NCBI RefSeq assembly: GCF_900105195.1
Contig: NZ_FNRX01000002.1
Coordinates: 1,302,001-1,366,000, forward strand
Length of the DNA: 64,000 bases
From: Rhodococcus pyridinivorans
GTDB taxonomy: Bacteria; Actinomycetota; Actinomycetes; Mycobacteriales; Mycobacteriaceae
Direction: 5' to 3'
The number at the start of each line of letters is the position of its first letter. Within the stretch, counting starts at the first letter, position 1. The translations under genes were made by a program, and so were the position numbers. This document shows, piece by piece, positions 6,422 to 13,454 of the stretch. The notes below the pieces were generated by a model, which did not search any database, was not told the origin of the DNA, and saw nothing but the letters and a program-made list of their open reading frames with translations.

Positions 6422-8782
6422 TCACAGCTGGAGGGTCAGCTTGTCGCCGCATGCGCGGGAGCAGCAGGTCATCATGGTTTTTCCGGCTGCGCGCTCGGCC
6501 TTGGTGAGGACCAGGTCGCGGTGGTCGACCTCGCCGTCGAGGACAGGTACCTCGCATGCGCCGCAGATGCCTTCCTCACAATCGCTCTGCGCGTCGATGT
6601 TGGCGGCTCGAAGTGCCTGGAGCACTGTCTGATCGGCAGCGACCGGGACGGTGATGCCGGAATCCTTCAGCACCACCTCGAAGCCGTGCTCCTTGGAGGG
6701 ATCGAGTTCTTCGAGCGTGGAGGAGAAGTGTTCGACGTGCAGGGTGTCGTCGGGCCAATGTGCGGTGGCCTCGCCGAGTGCGGAGAGCAGACGCTCGGGA
6801 CCGCACGAGTACACCTGCGTGCCCTCTTCCGGTTCGGCGAAGAGAGCGGGAAGGTCCATGCGGGTGCCTTCGTCGCCGGGATAGAGCCGGACCCGATCGC
6901 CGTGGTCGCGTGCGAGACGGTCGAGAAACGCCATCGAGGTACGCGAGCGCCCGGCGTAGTGGATCTCGTAGTCGCCGCCGGCGGCCTTGACCTGGTCGGC
7001 CATCGCGATCACCGGGGTGATGCCGATGCCGCCGGCGACGAAGACATACCATTTCGCGTCGGGGTCGAGCTTGAAGTGGTTGCGGGGACCGCGCACGCGC
7101 AGGGTGTCGCCGACAGTGAGTTCGGTGTGGATCCACCGGGATCCGCCCCGGCTCTCGTGGTCGTGCAGGACCGCGATCTGGAAGGTGGTGCGATTGTTCG
7201 GGTCACCGCACAGCGAATATTGGCGTGAGACCGTGCCGCAGTCGAGGTCGATGTGCGATCCGGCGGACCATTTCGGAAGCGGCCGCTCGCTCGTGTCGCG
7301 CAGGGTGATCAGCAGTGTGTCGTCGGCGACGGGTTCGAGGTCGGTGACGGCCATCGTGCGAGCGATGGTGTTCTTCGACGGTTCGCCGATCTTGACCGGT
7401 TGCTGACGGGACAGCACCGTCGGATCGGCCCTTTCGGGGTTGCGTGACGGATCCCAGCGAACCCACACATGATCGGGTCCGCGGAACGAGGTGTTGGGCA
7501 GATAGGTGAATTCCTGATCCGGGACCAGTTCCATGTGGGGCAGGCGACGGGTCAGTTCTTCCAGAAAGATCTGAATCTCCATGCGCGCGAGGTTCTTTCC
7601 CATGCACTGGTGGCTGCCGTACCCGAAGGTGAGATGGTCGCTGGCGTTGTCGCGCCGGATGTCGAAGTCGTCGGCCTGGTCGAAGTGGCGTTCGTCGTGG
7701 TTCGCGGACGAGTTGACGATCAGTAGCTTCGCCCCGGCAGGAATGGCGACACCGTTGATCGTGGTGTCCGCGGTGACGAGACGCCGCCACGCCGCTACCG
7801 ATCCGGAATGACGCAGGCATTCTTCGACCGCGTTGGGGATCAGGCTCGGGTCGGCGCAGATCTCTTCCCACACGTCGCGATGTTCGAGCAACAGCCGCAA
7901 GGCATTCGCAGAGGCGTTGGCGGTCGTCTCGTGCGCGGCGACGATGCCGGCCATCATCATCGAGTGCAGGTAGGAGTCGGTGACGACGTCCGGCTGTTCC
8001 TGCTGAACGCGGATGCCGAAAGGCATCCAGCCGTGCCCGCTGGGATCCTTCCGCATCTTGTCGAGAACGGTGCCCGCGAACTGCCAGAACTTCCCGACGG
8101 CATCGGCGACGGCGACCTGCTGCTCGGGAGCCGGACGTCCCCACGTGTTGACGGTGTGTGCGATCGAGTACTCGCGCAGGGTGTCCATGTCCTCCTCGGG
8201 CACACCGAGGAAGTGCAGGGCGACGGTGAGCGGAACCTCCCAGAGCATCTCGTCGACGAGGTCGACGTGACCGGCATCGATGAAACGATCGACGTATTCG
8301 CGGGTCAGCCGGCGCACCATCGGCTCGTGGTGGGCGAGCGCGGCGGGAGTGAAGGGCTCCATCAGCGCTCGCCGTCGCGGCATGTGTGCCGGTTCGTCCT
8401 CGTTGACGAGAGTGCGGTTCATGGCATAGCCGTATCGGGCCAGAACAGCGTTCGCCTCGTCGGAGGTCGGGGTGATCTTCTCGAGAGCGATCGAAGGCGA
8501 GAAGAGTTCGTTGTCGCGGAAGACGGCTTTGACGTCTTCGTAGCGCGTGACCACCCAGTACCCGAGTTCGGGGCTGTAGAAGACTGGCTCTTCGTCACGC
8601 GACCAACGCAGAGATGCGGCGGGGTCCACCTGGTACGGCCCGGTGAAGGGATCGAACGATGCGGCGCGCGGGGAGACGGGGCAGCCGGTAGGGGAGGTGA
8701 AGGCGGTGTGGTCGATGGGGCAGCGGCTCTCCGCGGCGGGTTGCGGGGTGTCGAGGACGGTGCCGATCGACTGACTCGTCAT
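6422..8782 (-). CDS. Self-sufficient cytochrome P450 fused to FMN reductase and 2Fe-2S ferredoxin (CYP116B type)
   Basis: 786 residues from the ATG at 8782 (GGAGAG six bases upstream); an ATG at 8794 is possible. The heme domain covers about 1-440: I-helix AGIVAAHETT near 278-287, ExxR at 321-324, and FGYGSHQCMG with the heme thiolate Cys near 393. A phthalate-dioxygenase-reductase module follows: RQYSLCG for FMN (about 520) and AGGIGITP for NAD(P)H (583-590). The C-terminus is a plant-type ferredoxin with Cys in CEEGICGAC and a last Cys in MMTCCSRAC. This is the layout of P450 RhF, first described in a Rhodococcus. Electrons pass NADPH to FMN to 2Fe-2S to heme in one chain. The native substrate is unknown; adjacency to an MHS transporter and ring-cleavage genes suggests an aromatic compound. 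Confidence 0.95.
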   Translation of the reverse strand: MTSQSIGTVLDTPQPAAESRCPIDHTAFTSPTGCPVSPRAASFDPFTGPYQVDPAASLRWSRDEEPVFYSPELGYWVVTRYEDVKAVFRDNELFSPSIALEKITPTSDEANAVLARYGYAMNRTLVNEDEPAHMPRRRALMEPFTPAALAHHEPMVRRLTREYVDRFIDAGHVDLVDEMLWEVPLTVALHFLGVPEEDMDTLREYSIAHTVNTWGRPAPEQQVAVADAVGKFWQFAGTVLDKMRKDPSGHGWMPFGIRVQQEQPDVVTDSYLHSMMMAGIVAAHETTANASANALRLLLEHRDVWEEICADPSLIPNAVEECLRHSGSVAAWRRLVTADTTINGVAIPAGAKLLIVNSSANHDERHFDQADDFDIRRDNASDHLTFGYGSHQCMGKNLARMEIQIFLEELTRRLPHMELVPDQEFTYLPNTSFRGPDHVWVRWDPSRNPERADPTVLSRQQPVKIGEPSKNTIARTMAVTDLEPVADDTLLITLRDTSERPLPKWSAGSHIDLDCGTVSRQYSLCGDPNNRTTFQIAVLHDHESRGGSRWIHTELTVGDTLRVRGPRNHFKLDPDAKWYVFVAGGIGITPVIAMADQVKAAGGDYEIHYAGRSRTSMAFLDRLARDHGDRVRLYPGDEGTRMDLPALFAEPEEGTQVYSCGPERLLSALGEATAHWPDDTLHVEHFSSTLEELDPSKEHGFEVVLKDSGITVPVAADQTVLQALRAANIDAQSDCEEGICGACEVPVLDGEVDHRDLVLTKAERAAGKTMMTCCSRACGDKLTLQL

Positions 8783-8818
8783 GATGCTCTCCATCTGCGA
8801 ACTGCGAATTTACTTTTA

Positions 8819-8842
8819 TCGAACATATGTGTTCGTTGAACG
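8819..8842. promoter_or_regulatory. Putative operator of the P450-MFS operon
   Basis: CGAACA-TATG-TGTTCG is a perfect 6-bp inverted repeat (8820-8835) and overlaps CGTTGAACG (8834-8842), the same nine-base palindromic core as in the operator at 4191-4205. It lies about 40-60 bases upstream of the P450 start, suitable for an IclR site. The shared core suggests joint control of the P450 operon and the HsaA-like/extradiol operon. Confidence 0.5.
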
Positions 8843-8910
8843 CACATTCAGACGGTAACGGTGGTCACACTCGGCGTCAATGCCGGGGTTGGATCTCTGC
8901 GCTGAGGGCA

Positions 8911-8938
8911 AGAAAAGGACGCCCTCAGCGGGCGTCCT
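8911..8938 (-). terminator. Intrinsic terminator of the third IclR gene
   Basis: Read on the minus strand, AGGACGCCC-GCTGA-GGGCGTCCT is a perfect 9-bp hairpin followed directly by TTTTCTT. A second hairpin, GCCCTCAGCG with CGCTGAGGGC (8900-8930), overlaps it and excludes it. Confidence 0.85.
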
Positions 8939-8956
8939 CGAGCGCGGCTGTACTGG

Positions 8957-9637
8957 TCAGGTATCGAGCAGGCTGTTGATCCGTGCGGCGGTCGCCACAA
9001 CGGCGGTTGCCGCAGTGTCGGTATCGAGACCTTCGATCGCGACGACGCCGACGCTCGCCTCGAATCCCATGCCCTCATGGTCGACGGGAGAGCGCACGCC
9101 GGCTGCCACGCCGACAGCGCCGTGTTCGAGTTCGCCGGCGGTGATGCTGAAGCCGTCCTCGCGTGCGCGTCGGATCGCGTCGGTGTCGGACTCCGATGCG
9201 GGGCGACCGGCAAGGATGGCGATACCAGCCGCGCCCTTGGACACGGGATGTCTGGTGCCGACTCGGTAGCCCACTCGGAGGATGCCCGAATCGGGTTCGG
9301 CCACCGCGATCACTACGCACTCGTCGCCCTCGAGGGTCGACAGGAAAGCGGTGGCCGATGTCTGCTGAGCCAGGTCTCGCAGGAGCGGTTGCGTCACCTC
9401 GCGCAAGCGGGGACGGAAGCGCGAACCGAGTAGTGCGGCTCCCACTGCCAATCTGATCCGGCCGTCGTGCATTCGGGCTACGAGCGAGTGTGCTTCGAGA
9501 GTCGCGACGATTCGATAGCCGATGGCCCGAGCGACCTCCAGCTCGGCCGAGAGTTCCGCGATCGAGATTCCCCCTGGTCGCTGCGACACGATGTCCAGCG
9601 CGCGTAGACCGCGATCAAGGGTCTGGAGGGTGCTCAA
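8957..9637 (-). CDS. IclR-family transcriptional regulator
   Basis: 226 residues starting at a TTG (9637) with GAGGAGA five bases upstream. The wHTH spans about 1-65 (GISIAELSAELEVARAIGYR) and the effector domain follows (SATAFLSTLEGDECVVIAV, HPVSKGAAGIAILAG, ITAGELEHGAVGVAAGV). It lacks the DNA-recognition SxxxR serine pair seen in the two other IclR proteins here and is from a different branch. It sits directly upstream of the P450-MFS operon on the same strand but is separated by an intrinsic terminator and an operator, so it likely has its own transcript and may control the P450 promoter. Confidence 0.85.
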   Translation of the reverse strand: MSTLQTLDRGLRALDIVSQRPGGISIAELSAELEVARAIGYRIVATLEAHSLVARMHDGRIRLAVGAALLGSRFRPRLREVTQPLLRDLAQQTSATAFLSTLEGDECVVIAVAEPDSGILRVGYRVGTRHPVSKGAAGIAILAGRPASESDTDAIRRAREDGFSITAGELEHGAVGVAAGVRSPVDHEGMGFEASVGVVAIEGLDTDTAATAVVATAARINSLLDT

Positions 9638-10112
9638 CAGTTCTCCTCGGGGCTCTCGCTAGCGATACCGAAGCCTATCCCGGCCACATCTCCGGCTATC
9701 GGCATGGCGGTCGGGTTGCGCGGGCCGCGTGGTGTCCTCACCACCTGGCAGGGGGCGCTTGATGTTTCGGAAACTCGAAGTAACACTATTCGGCGCCCGG
9801 CTCTCGTCGATCTCGGGAAATCGATCGGGCCCCGGGTTGGAAAGAACGTCACATAAACGTGATTATCATCACGTCTCGTATTCCCATCGTTCGGACTACG
9901 ACCAGGTAGATGCACTCGAAGACCAAGGGATTCAACCGAACACACGACACGATCCCATGACCGGCTACCGAACAGGGTCTGGATTTCCCGGCTGATCTGC
10001 GACAAGACTTCGATTCACACGTAACGCTCAGTTATTTCTCAGGGATAGTTCGGGTAACGCTCGCTCGAGTCCGGTTCCAGCGCCGGGGCCGGATTCGTCG
10101 GGAAATAGTTTT
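9638..10112. other. Long intergenic region upstream of the first glycosylphosphotransferase
   Basis: About 475 bases without a convincing gene. A 123-codon minus-strand frame here has no family resemblance. It contains a CRP-type palindrome at 9857-9874 and two GTAACG hexamers 33 bases apart (10021 and 10054). Nothing else stands out. Confidence 0.6.
9857..9874. promoter_or_regulatory. CRP/GlxR-type binding site
   Basis: ACGTGATTATCATCACGT is a perfect 7-bp inverted repeat with a 4-base spacer and fits GTGA-N6-TCAC, the core of CRP-family (Crp/GlxR) sites in actinobacteria. It is 220 bases upstream of the IclR start at 9637 and 278 bases upstream of the glycosylphosphotransferase start, so either could be the target. 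Confidence 0.5.
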
Positions 10113-10155
10113 GTCTCGGGGAGGAGACACATTCATGGGGAGGACTGCGGGATGA
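10113..10155 (+). promoter_or_regulatory. Conserved leader, copy 1: hairpin/SD element and six-codon micro-ORF
   Basis: GTCTCGGGGAGGAGACA at 10113-10129 is an inverted repeat (GTCTC/GAGAC) whose loop and right arm hold a strong Shine-Dalgarno, GGGGAGG. Ten bases on, an ATG at 10135 opens a micro-ORF, MGRTAG, whose TGA (10153-10155) overlaps the ATG of the main gene at 10152. The identical 17-mer and the same six-codon, ATGA-overlap arrangement recur at 18349 and 26146 before two paralogues. Confidence 0.75.
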
Positions 10156-11681
10156 CGACGGTCGATGATCGAGGGCTCGACCCGTCCGACGCTCCGCGGC
10201 GCGCACCTGACCGTGCGCCCGCGGACGCGTCGCCCGGCACCGGTGTCAACCGGTGGAAGTGGCAGAACGTGTACGTGAAGAGGCTGTGCCTCACGGACGC
10301 GATCACCGTGGTCCTCTCCGTGATCCTGGCGCAGACCGTCCGCTTCGGCTACGAGGACCTACTCCGCGCCGGAGGTGGCGGTCAGCTCGATTACACGGTG
10401 GTATCTGCCGTCCTCATCGTGGCCTGGCTGGGCGCGCTGAGCGTCTTCCGTACGCGGTCGCGTCGCGTGATCGGCGCCGGCTACGACGAGTATCAGCGGG
10501 TCATCTCGGCGACGCTCGCCGTGTTCGGCACCATCGCCATCATCGCGCTCATCACCAACCAGCAGATCGCGCGCGGCTTTCTTGCTATCGCGTTGCCGGT
10601 GGGTCTTGCCGGCTTGCTGCTGTCGCGGTGGTTGTGGCGGAAGGTGATCGCGCGTAAGCGTGCTCGGGGTGAGTTCCAGACGTCGGTACTCGTGGTTGGT
10701 GGTGCGCGGGCGGTGCGGCACATGACCCGCACCTTCTCCCGGAAGGACGGGGAGGGTTACCGCGTCGTCGGTGTCTGCGTGCCCCGCTATTCGGGTGCGG
10801 CCGGGGATGTGATCGACGTCGACGGCCGGGAGATCACCGTCTACGGCGACGAACACTCGGTGGTCGAGGCCCTCAAACTCTCGGGGGCGGACACGGTGGT
10901 GGTCACTGCCACCGAGACCCTGGGCAGCGATGGTTTGCACGATCTGGTCTGGGAGCTCGAGCCGCTCGACACCGACCTGGTGGTCGCCACCGGCGTGGTC
11001 GATGTCGCGGGTCCGCGGATCGAGATGCGCCCGGTCGCCGGGTTGCCGCTCATCCACGTCGAGAAGCCGAGCTATCACGGGGCGAAGCGGTCGGGGAAGC
11101 GGATCTTCGATCTGGTCTTCGCCGGCGCGGCGCTGGTGGCCTTGGCGCCGGTGTTCGCCGTGGTCGCGCTGCTCATCAAGCTCGAGGACCGGGGTCCGGT
11201 CTTCTACAAGGCCGAGCGGATCGGTCTCGACGGTGAGCCGTTCGGGATGGTCAAGTTCCGGTCGATGGTCACCAATGCCGACAAGATGGTCGATCGGCTG
11301 CTCGCGCAGAACGAGGGTGCCGGCCCGTTGTTCAAGATGAAGGACGATCCGCGGGTTACGCGGGTGGGCAGGGTGATGCGGCGGTTCAGCATCGACGAGT
11401 TGCCGCAGTTCCTCAATGTGATTCGTGGGGAGATGAGTGTGGTGGGTCCGCGTCCGCCGTTGCGGCGTGAGGTCGAGGCCTACGACGGTCGGGTCAAGCG
11501 CCGGTTGTTGGTGCGCCCCGGCGTGACGGGTCTGTGGCAGGTCAGTGGCCGCTCGGATCTGTCGTGGGACGAGTCGGTGCGCCTGGACCTGTCGTATGTG
11601 GAGAACTGGTCGATGGTGAGCGATGTGCTGATCATCGGCAAGACCGTCAAAGCCGTGCTCGCCAGCGACGGCGCCTACTGA
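10152..11681 (+). CDS. Polyprenyl glycosylphosphotransferase (WcaJ/WbaP-like), paralogue 1
   Basis: 509 residues. It transfers a sugar-1-phosphate from a nucleotide sugar to a polyprenyl phosphate, the first membrane step of exopolysaccharide repeat-unit synthesis. The N-terminal third has four or five membrane segments (about residues 40-165). A Rossmann-like middle domain follows ([15 protein letters not shown]). The C-terminal PNPT catalytic domain starts at KRIFDLVFAGAALV and has [25 protein letters not shown] and [19 protein letters not shown], as in WcaJ. Which sugar is used is not visible. It is one of three paralogues here; from about residue 155 on its DNA is nearly the same as the copy at 26183. 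Expression probably passes through the micro-ORF leader. Confidence 0.92.
   Translation: MTTVDDRGLDPSDAPRRAPDRAPADASPGTGVNRWKWQNVYVKRLCLTDAITVVLSVILAQTVRFGYEDLLRAGGGGQLDYTVVSAVLIVAWLGALSVFRTRSRRVIGAGYDEYQRVISATLAVFGTIAIIALITNQQIARGFLAIALPVGLAGLLLSRWLWRKVIARKRARGEFQTSVLVVGGARAVRHMTRTFSRKDGEGYRVVGVCVPRYSGAAGDVIDVDGREITVYGDEHSVVEALKLSGADTVVVTATETLGSDGLHDLVWELEPLDTDLVVATGVVDVAGPRIEMRPVAGLPLIHVEKPSYHGAKRSGKRIFDLVFAGAALVALAPVFAVVALLIKLEDRGPVFYKAERIGLDGEPFGMVKFRSMVTNADKMVDRLLAQNEGAGPLFKMKDDPRVTRVGRVMRRFSIDELPQFLNVIRGEMSVVGPRPPLRREVEAYDGRVKRRLLVRPGVTGLWQVSGRSDLSWDESVRLDLSYVENWSMVSDVLIIGKTVKAVLASDGAY
10612..11680 (+). repeat. Long direct repeat, copy A (with 26643-27713)
   Basis: From the codon for the end of the last N-terminal membrane helix to the stop, this stretch is nearly identical at DNA level to 26643-27713, while the preceding 450 bases of the two genes differ clearly. 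The sharp change suggests gene conversion or a mosaic duplication. Confidence 0.7.
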
Positions 11682-11695
11682 CACAAGCTCGAGAA

Positions 11696-11731
11696 AGAAC
11701 GGCCTCGGGGTTTCGACTCCGGGGCCGTTCT
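11696..11731 (+). terminator. Hairpin terminator after glycosylphosphotransferase 1
   Basis: Arms AGAACGGCC and GGCCGTTCT pair perfectly, with further partial pairing of CGGGG and CTCCG inside. It begins 15 bases past the stop. Confidence 0.65.
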
Positions 11732-11807
11732 CGATCTCCGACACCCAACCGTGATTTGACTTTCCGCTGTGATGACCCGCACAGTATGTACGCACAGCGT
11801 TCGTGAC

Positions 11808-11822
11808 GTACGCAGTGCGTAC
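11808..11822. promoter_or_regulatory. Palindromic operator upstream of the MBL-fold lipoprotein gene
   Basis: GTACGCAGTGCGTAC is a perfect 7-1-7 palindrome 30 bases before the GTG start. A further half-site GTACGCA lies at 11788-11794, exactly 20 bases (two turns) upstream. The regulator is not identifiable from the window. Confidence 0.5.
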
Positions 11823-11851
11823 AGTTCTGATTCCCTCGGAAGGAACCTCCG

Positions 11852-12910
11852 GTGTCACGACGCTCATTCGAATTCGGCCGACTCCGCACTGCGGCAATAG
11901 TGGGGTCGGGTGTGCTTGCGCTCGCCCTCGCAGGCTGCAGCACCGGAGAATCCGCTGCTCAGGACACGGTCCAGGAAACGACGGTCTCGGACGGCTCTGC
12001 CTCGGACTCTGCCCACCCCGCGGCCGACGCTCCCGCCGAGGGAGAGATGCGCGTGACGCTGCTCGGCACGGGCAGCCCGGTGCCGAGCACCGAGCGCTAC
12101 GGCATGTCCACGCTGGTCCAGGCCAACGGTCTGAACCTCGTCTTCGATGCGGGGCGCGGAGCCACAGTCCGCCTGACGCAGGCCGGCGTTCCGGTCGGTC
12201 AGGTCGACGCCGTCTTCCTCACCCACTTCCATTCCGACCACATCAACGGTCTGTCCGACCTCTGGATGAGCAGCTACGTCCCGGCACTCGGTGGGCGCGA
12301 GGGCGCCTTCCAGCTCTACGGACCCGTCGGCGTCCGGAACATCGGCGACGGAATGCAGAGCACCTACCGCAACGACATCGACGTGCGCGTCGCGGACAAG
12401 GAAGTCGATCCCGCGACCACGCCGATCGAATCGCACGAGTTCGCAGAAGACGGCGTCGTCTTCGACCAGGACGGCGTCACCGTCACGATGTTCACCGTGG
12501 AGCACGATCCGGTCGGTGCGATCCAGCCGGCGGTCGGCTATCGCGTCGACTATGCGGGCAAGTCGGTGCTCATCAGCGGCGACACTGTTCCCACCGAGAA
12601 CGTCCTGAAGTTCGGTGAAGGCGTCGACGTGCTGGTGCACGAGGTCGCCGACTTCGAGGATCCGTCGGCGCTCCCCAGCGTGTACGCGCATCACACGAAC
12701 CCGCAGCAGGCAGGCGACATCTTCGAGCAGACCCAGCCGAAGATGGCCGTGTACAGCCACATCGTCAACGGCATCCCCGGCCGCGTCCCCGGCATCTCGG
12801 ATGAGATGCTCGTCGAACGCACCCGCGAGAACTACGACGGCCCACTGACCGTCGGCACCGACCTGATGACCTTCCTCATCACCGACGACGAAGTGCGCGT
12901 CGACAACTGA
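11852..12910 (+). CDS. Secreted lipoprotein with metallo-beta-lactamase fold hydrolase domain
   Basis: 352 residues from a GTG with GGAAGGA upstream. A signal peptide ends in the lipobox LALAGC, so Cys29 is probably lipidated and the protein sits on the outer face of the membrane. After a Ser/Ala/Asp-rich linker (30-65), the MBL domain starts at MRVTLLGTGSPVPS. The zinc motif is TH125-F-H127-S-D129-H130, with later ligands likely in TVEHD, ISGDT and YSHIVNG. Strand order and GTGSPVP resemble the RNase Z/arylsulfatase-type branch, not true beta-lactamases. The substrate is unknown. It is monocistronic, between a terminator at each side, with its own palindromic operator. Confidence 0.88.
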   Translation: MSRRSFEFGRLRTAAIVGSGVLALALAGCSTGESAAQDTVQETTVSDGSASDSAHPAADAPAEGEMRVTLLGTGSPVPSTERYGMSTLVQANGLNLVFDAGRGATVRLTQAGVPVGQVDAVFLTHFHSDHINGLSDLWMSSYVPALGGREGAFQLYGPVGVRNIGDGMQSTYRNDIDVRVADKEVDPATTPIESHEFAEDGVVFDQDGVTVTMFTVEHDPVGAIQPAVGYRVDYAGKSVLISGDTVPTENVLKFGEGVDVLVHEVADFEDPSALPSVYAHHTNPQQAGDIFEQTQPKMAVYSHIVNGIPGRVPGISDEMLVERTRENYDGPLTVGTDLMTFLITDDEVRVDN

Positions 12911-12926
12911 TCGACAGCACGGACCG

Positions 12927-12953
12927 AACCCCGCCGGCACCATCGGCGGGGTT
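12927..12953 (+). terminator. Intrinsic terminator of the MBL-fold gene
   Basis: AACCCCGCCG and CGGCGGGGTT form a 10-bp stem with a 7-base loop, followed by TTCG, 17 bases after the stop. Confidence 0.75.
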
Positions 12954-13016
12954 TCGCCGTGCGGTATCCGGGGTCATCTGGTCGATGTACCGCGTTTCCG
13001 ACGAGGAGGACCCGAC

Positions 13017-13454
13017 ATGGCGGCCAGCGTCTCCGACCGTTTCGACATCGACGCCACACCCGAGCAGGTGATGCGCGCCCTCGAGGATGTCGAGCGCATC
13101 CCCGAGTGGTCGTCGGCCCACAAGAGCGTCGAGGTGCTCACCCGGGACGACGACGGCCGGCCGCTCCGGATCCGCATGACCCTGTCGCTGCTCGGCTTCT
13201 CCGACACCCAGACCATCGAGCATTCGTGGACGGAGAGTTCGACGTCGTGGACGCTCGTCGAGAGCGGGATGCAGCGCAGCCAGGACGGGGAGTACGCCCT
13301 CGAACAGATTGCGCGCGGCACCCGGGTGCACGTCACCATGTCGCTCGAACCGAAGGTTCCGGTTCCCGGCTTCGTGCTGAAGCGCGGGCAGAAGCATGCG
13401 GTCGAAGCGGTCCGGAAGGGGCTGACCGAGTTCGTCCTGTCCAATTACGCCTGA
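13017..13454 (+). CDS. SRPBCC family protein (polyketide cyclase/dehydrase-like)
   Basis: 145 residues; ATG with GAGGAGG nine bases upstream. The START/Bet v 1-like pattern is clear: SDRFDIDATPEQVMRALEDVERIPEWS at the start (read as SDRFDIDATPEQ then VMRALEDVERIPEWS), curved strands in the middle, and a long C-terminal helix from PGFVLKRGQKHAVEAVRKGL. Such small cavity proteins bind lipids or hydrophobic ligands and are common in mycolate actinobacteria; no enzyme activity can be assigned. Its last 10 bases overlap the convergent histidine kinase gene. Confidence 0.85.
   Translation: MAASVSDRFDIDATPEQVMRALEDVERIPEWSSAHKSVEVLTRDDDGRPLRIRMTLSLLGFSDTQTIEHSWTESSTSWTLVESGMQRSQDGEYALEQIARGTRVHVTMSLEPKVPVPGFVLKRGQKHAVEAVRKGLTEFVLSNYA

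Noticed and set aside
4997-7228. Plus-strand frame of 743 codons opposite MFS and P450 genes
   Set aside because: Antisense shadow with low-complexity, Gly/Asp/His-rich translation.
9634-10005. Minus-strand 123-codon frame upstream of the third IclR gene
   Set aside because: No family resemblance, unclear ribosome site, and it would cover the CRP-type palindrome and promoter region.
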